This document shows positions 63,778 through 64,000 of a DNA stretch of 64,000 nucleotides, one piece after another (within the stretch, counting starts at the first letter, position 1; every line of letters starts with the position of its first letter). The DNA is from Lacibacter sediminis (GTDB taxonomy: Bacteria > Bacteroidota > Bacteroidia > Chitinophagales > Chitinophagaceae). Location of the stretch: NCBI RefSeq assembly GCF_014168535.1, contig NZ_CP060007.1:4898001-4962000 (forward strand), given 5' to 3'. The notes under the pieces were generated by a model. That model saw nothing but the letters and a program-made list of their open reading frames with translations. It was not told where the DNA came from and searched no databases. The position numbers and the translations under genes are program-made.

Positions 63778-64000
63778 TTAGTTATAATAAGGGCTTATCA
63801 TTAAAAACACAATCACACCCGTAACAGCAACATAAAGCCACAACGGCCATGTGATGCGTGCAAGTTTTTTGTGTTTATGAAACTCTGCAGTAAGGCCTCT
63901 GTAAGCTGTAAATAAAATAAAAGGAAGGATCAATCCCGCAAGGACGATATGAGTAATGAGAATAAAGTAATAGACAATTTTAATAAGGCCTGATCCGCCA
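63778..64000 (-). CDS. DUF420-family membrane protein (5' end outside window)
   Basis: The last 74 codons of a minus-strand gene, ending with TAA at 63778-63780 and open to the window edge. The translated end reads YYFILITHIVLAGLILPF, then EFHKHKKLARITWPLWLYVAV and VFLMISPYYN. The HxxxH-like histidines and the R-x-TWPLWLYVAVTG segment are those of the DUF420 membrane family, often found near cytochrome c oxidase assembly genes in Bacteroidota. The start is not in the window. Confidence 0.82.
   Translation of the reverse strand, partial: GGSGLIKIVYYFILITHIVLAGLILPFILFTAYRGLTAEFHKHKKLARITWPLWLYVAVTGVIVFLMISPYYN

Noticed and set aside
63588..63824. 78-aa plus-strand frame near the window end
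   Set aside because: It overlaps the DUF420 gene on the other strand and has no recognisable features.

Overview
The window is chromosomal DNA from a member of the Bacteroidota, most likely the family Chitinophagaceae or a close relative. The evidence is two SusC/SusD pairs, a PorP/SprF protein, an adhesin with a gliding-motility/type IX secretion C-terminal domain, many lipoprotein signals, absence of clear Shine-Dalgarno sites and moderate-to-low GC. No phage, plasmid, insertion sequence or CRISPR array is visible.

Layout. (1) 1-9.6 kb: alpha-glucoside metabolism. A plus-strand operon holds a GPH/SLC45-type transporter, a GH13 lipoprotein, a fructokinase and an amylosucrase-type GH13, which fits sucrose use. 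It faces a minus-strand LacI regulator, MFS transporter and GH37 trehalase. (2) 9.7-14.8 kb: two PAP2/vanadium-haloperoxidase-like lipoproteins flanking two outer-membrane beta-barrel proteins. (3) 15.0-16.6 kb: a small membrane protein, a beta-phosphoglucomutase-like HAD phosphatase and a GxxExxY protein. (4) 16.8-32.4 kb: a polysaccharide-utilisation-like locus with SusC, SusD, two giant paralogous VCBS/ASPIC lipoproteins, an SRPBCC/GyrI-like protein and a secreted GH65. The GH65 carries the two glutamates, at identical residue numbers, that I recall for the alpha-1,2-glucosidase (kojibiose hydrolase) FjGH65A. A divergent LacI regulator and matching operator palindromes appear to control it. 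(5) 32.4-35.2 kb: an O-antigen-ligase-like and a Wzz-like protein, and an Lrp/AsnC regulator. (6) 35.37-35.76 kb: two adjacent tRNA-like RNA genes with a cloverleaf, covarying 8-bp acceptor stems, 5-bp T stems and greatly enlarged variable arms. This is the most unusual element in the window. (7) 35.9-39.6 kb: an FAD oxidoreductase, a Pyr4-like transmembrane terpene cyclase homologue and an adenylate cyclase, the last two overlapping. (8) 39.8-45 kb: TrmB, a DUF5522 protein, an MGMT/ATL-family protein and a propeller-amidohydrolase. (9) 45.1-54.1 kb: a second SusCD pair, two MFS transporters (one FucP-like) and a Tat-exported metallophosphoesterase. (10) 54.3-64 kb: a PAS histidine kinase, a type IX secretion-linked trio (OmpA-family/PorE-like, PorP/SprF and a repeat adhesin) and the 3' part of a DUF420 gene.

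The genes suggest a free-living saprotroph. Sugars enter through SusCD and MFS transporters, are split by GH13, GH37 and GH65 enzymes, and the systems are switched by LacI regulators recognising CAAACGNTTG-like palindromes. Motif residue numbers were counted from the sequence. Family and mechanism statements come from general knowledge, and no database search was run.
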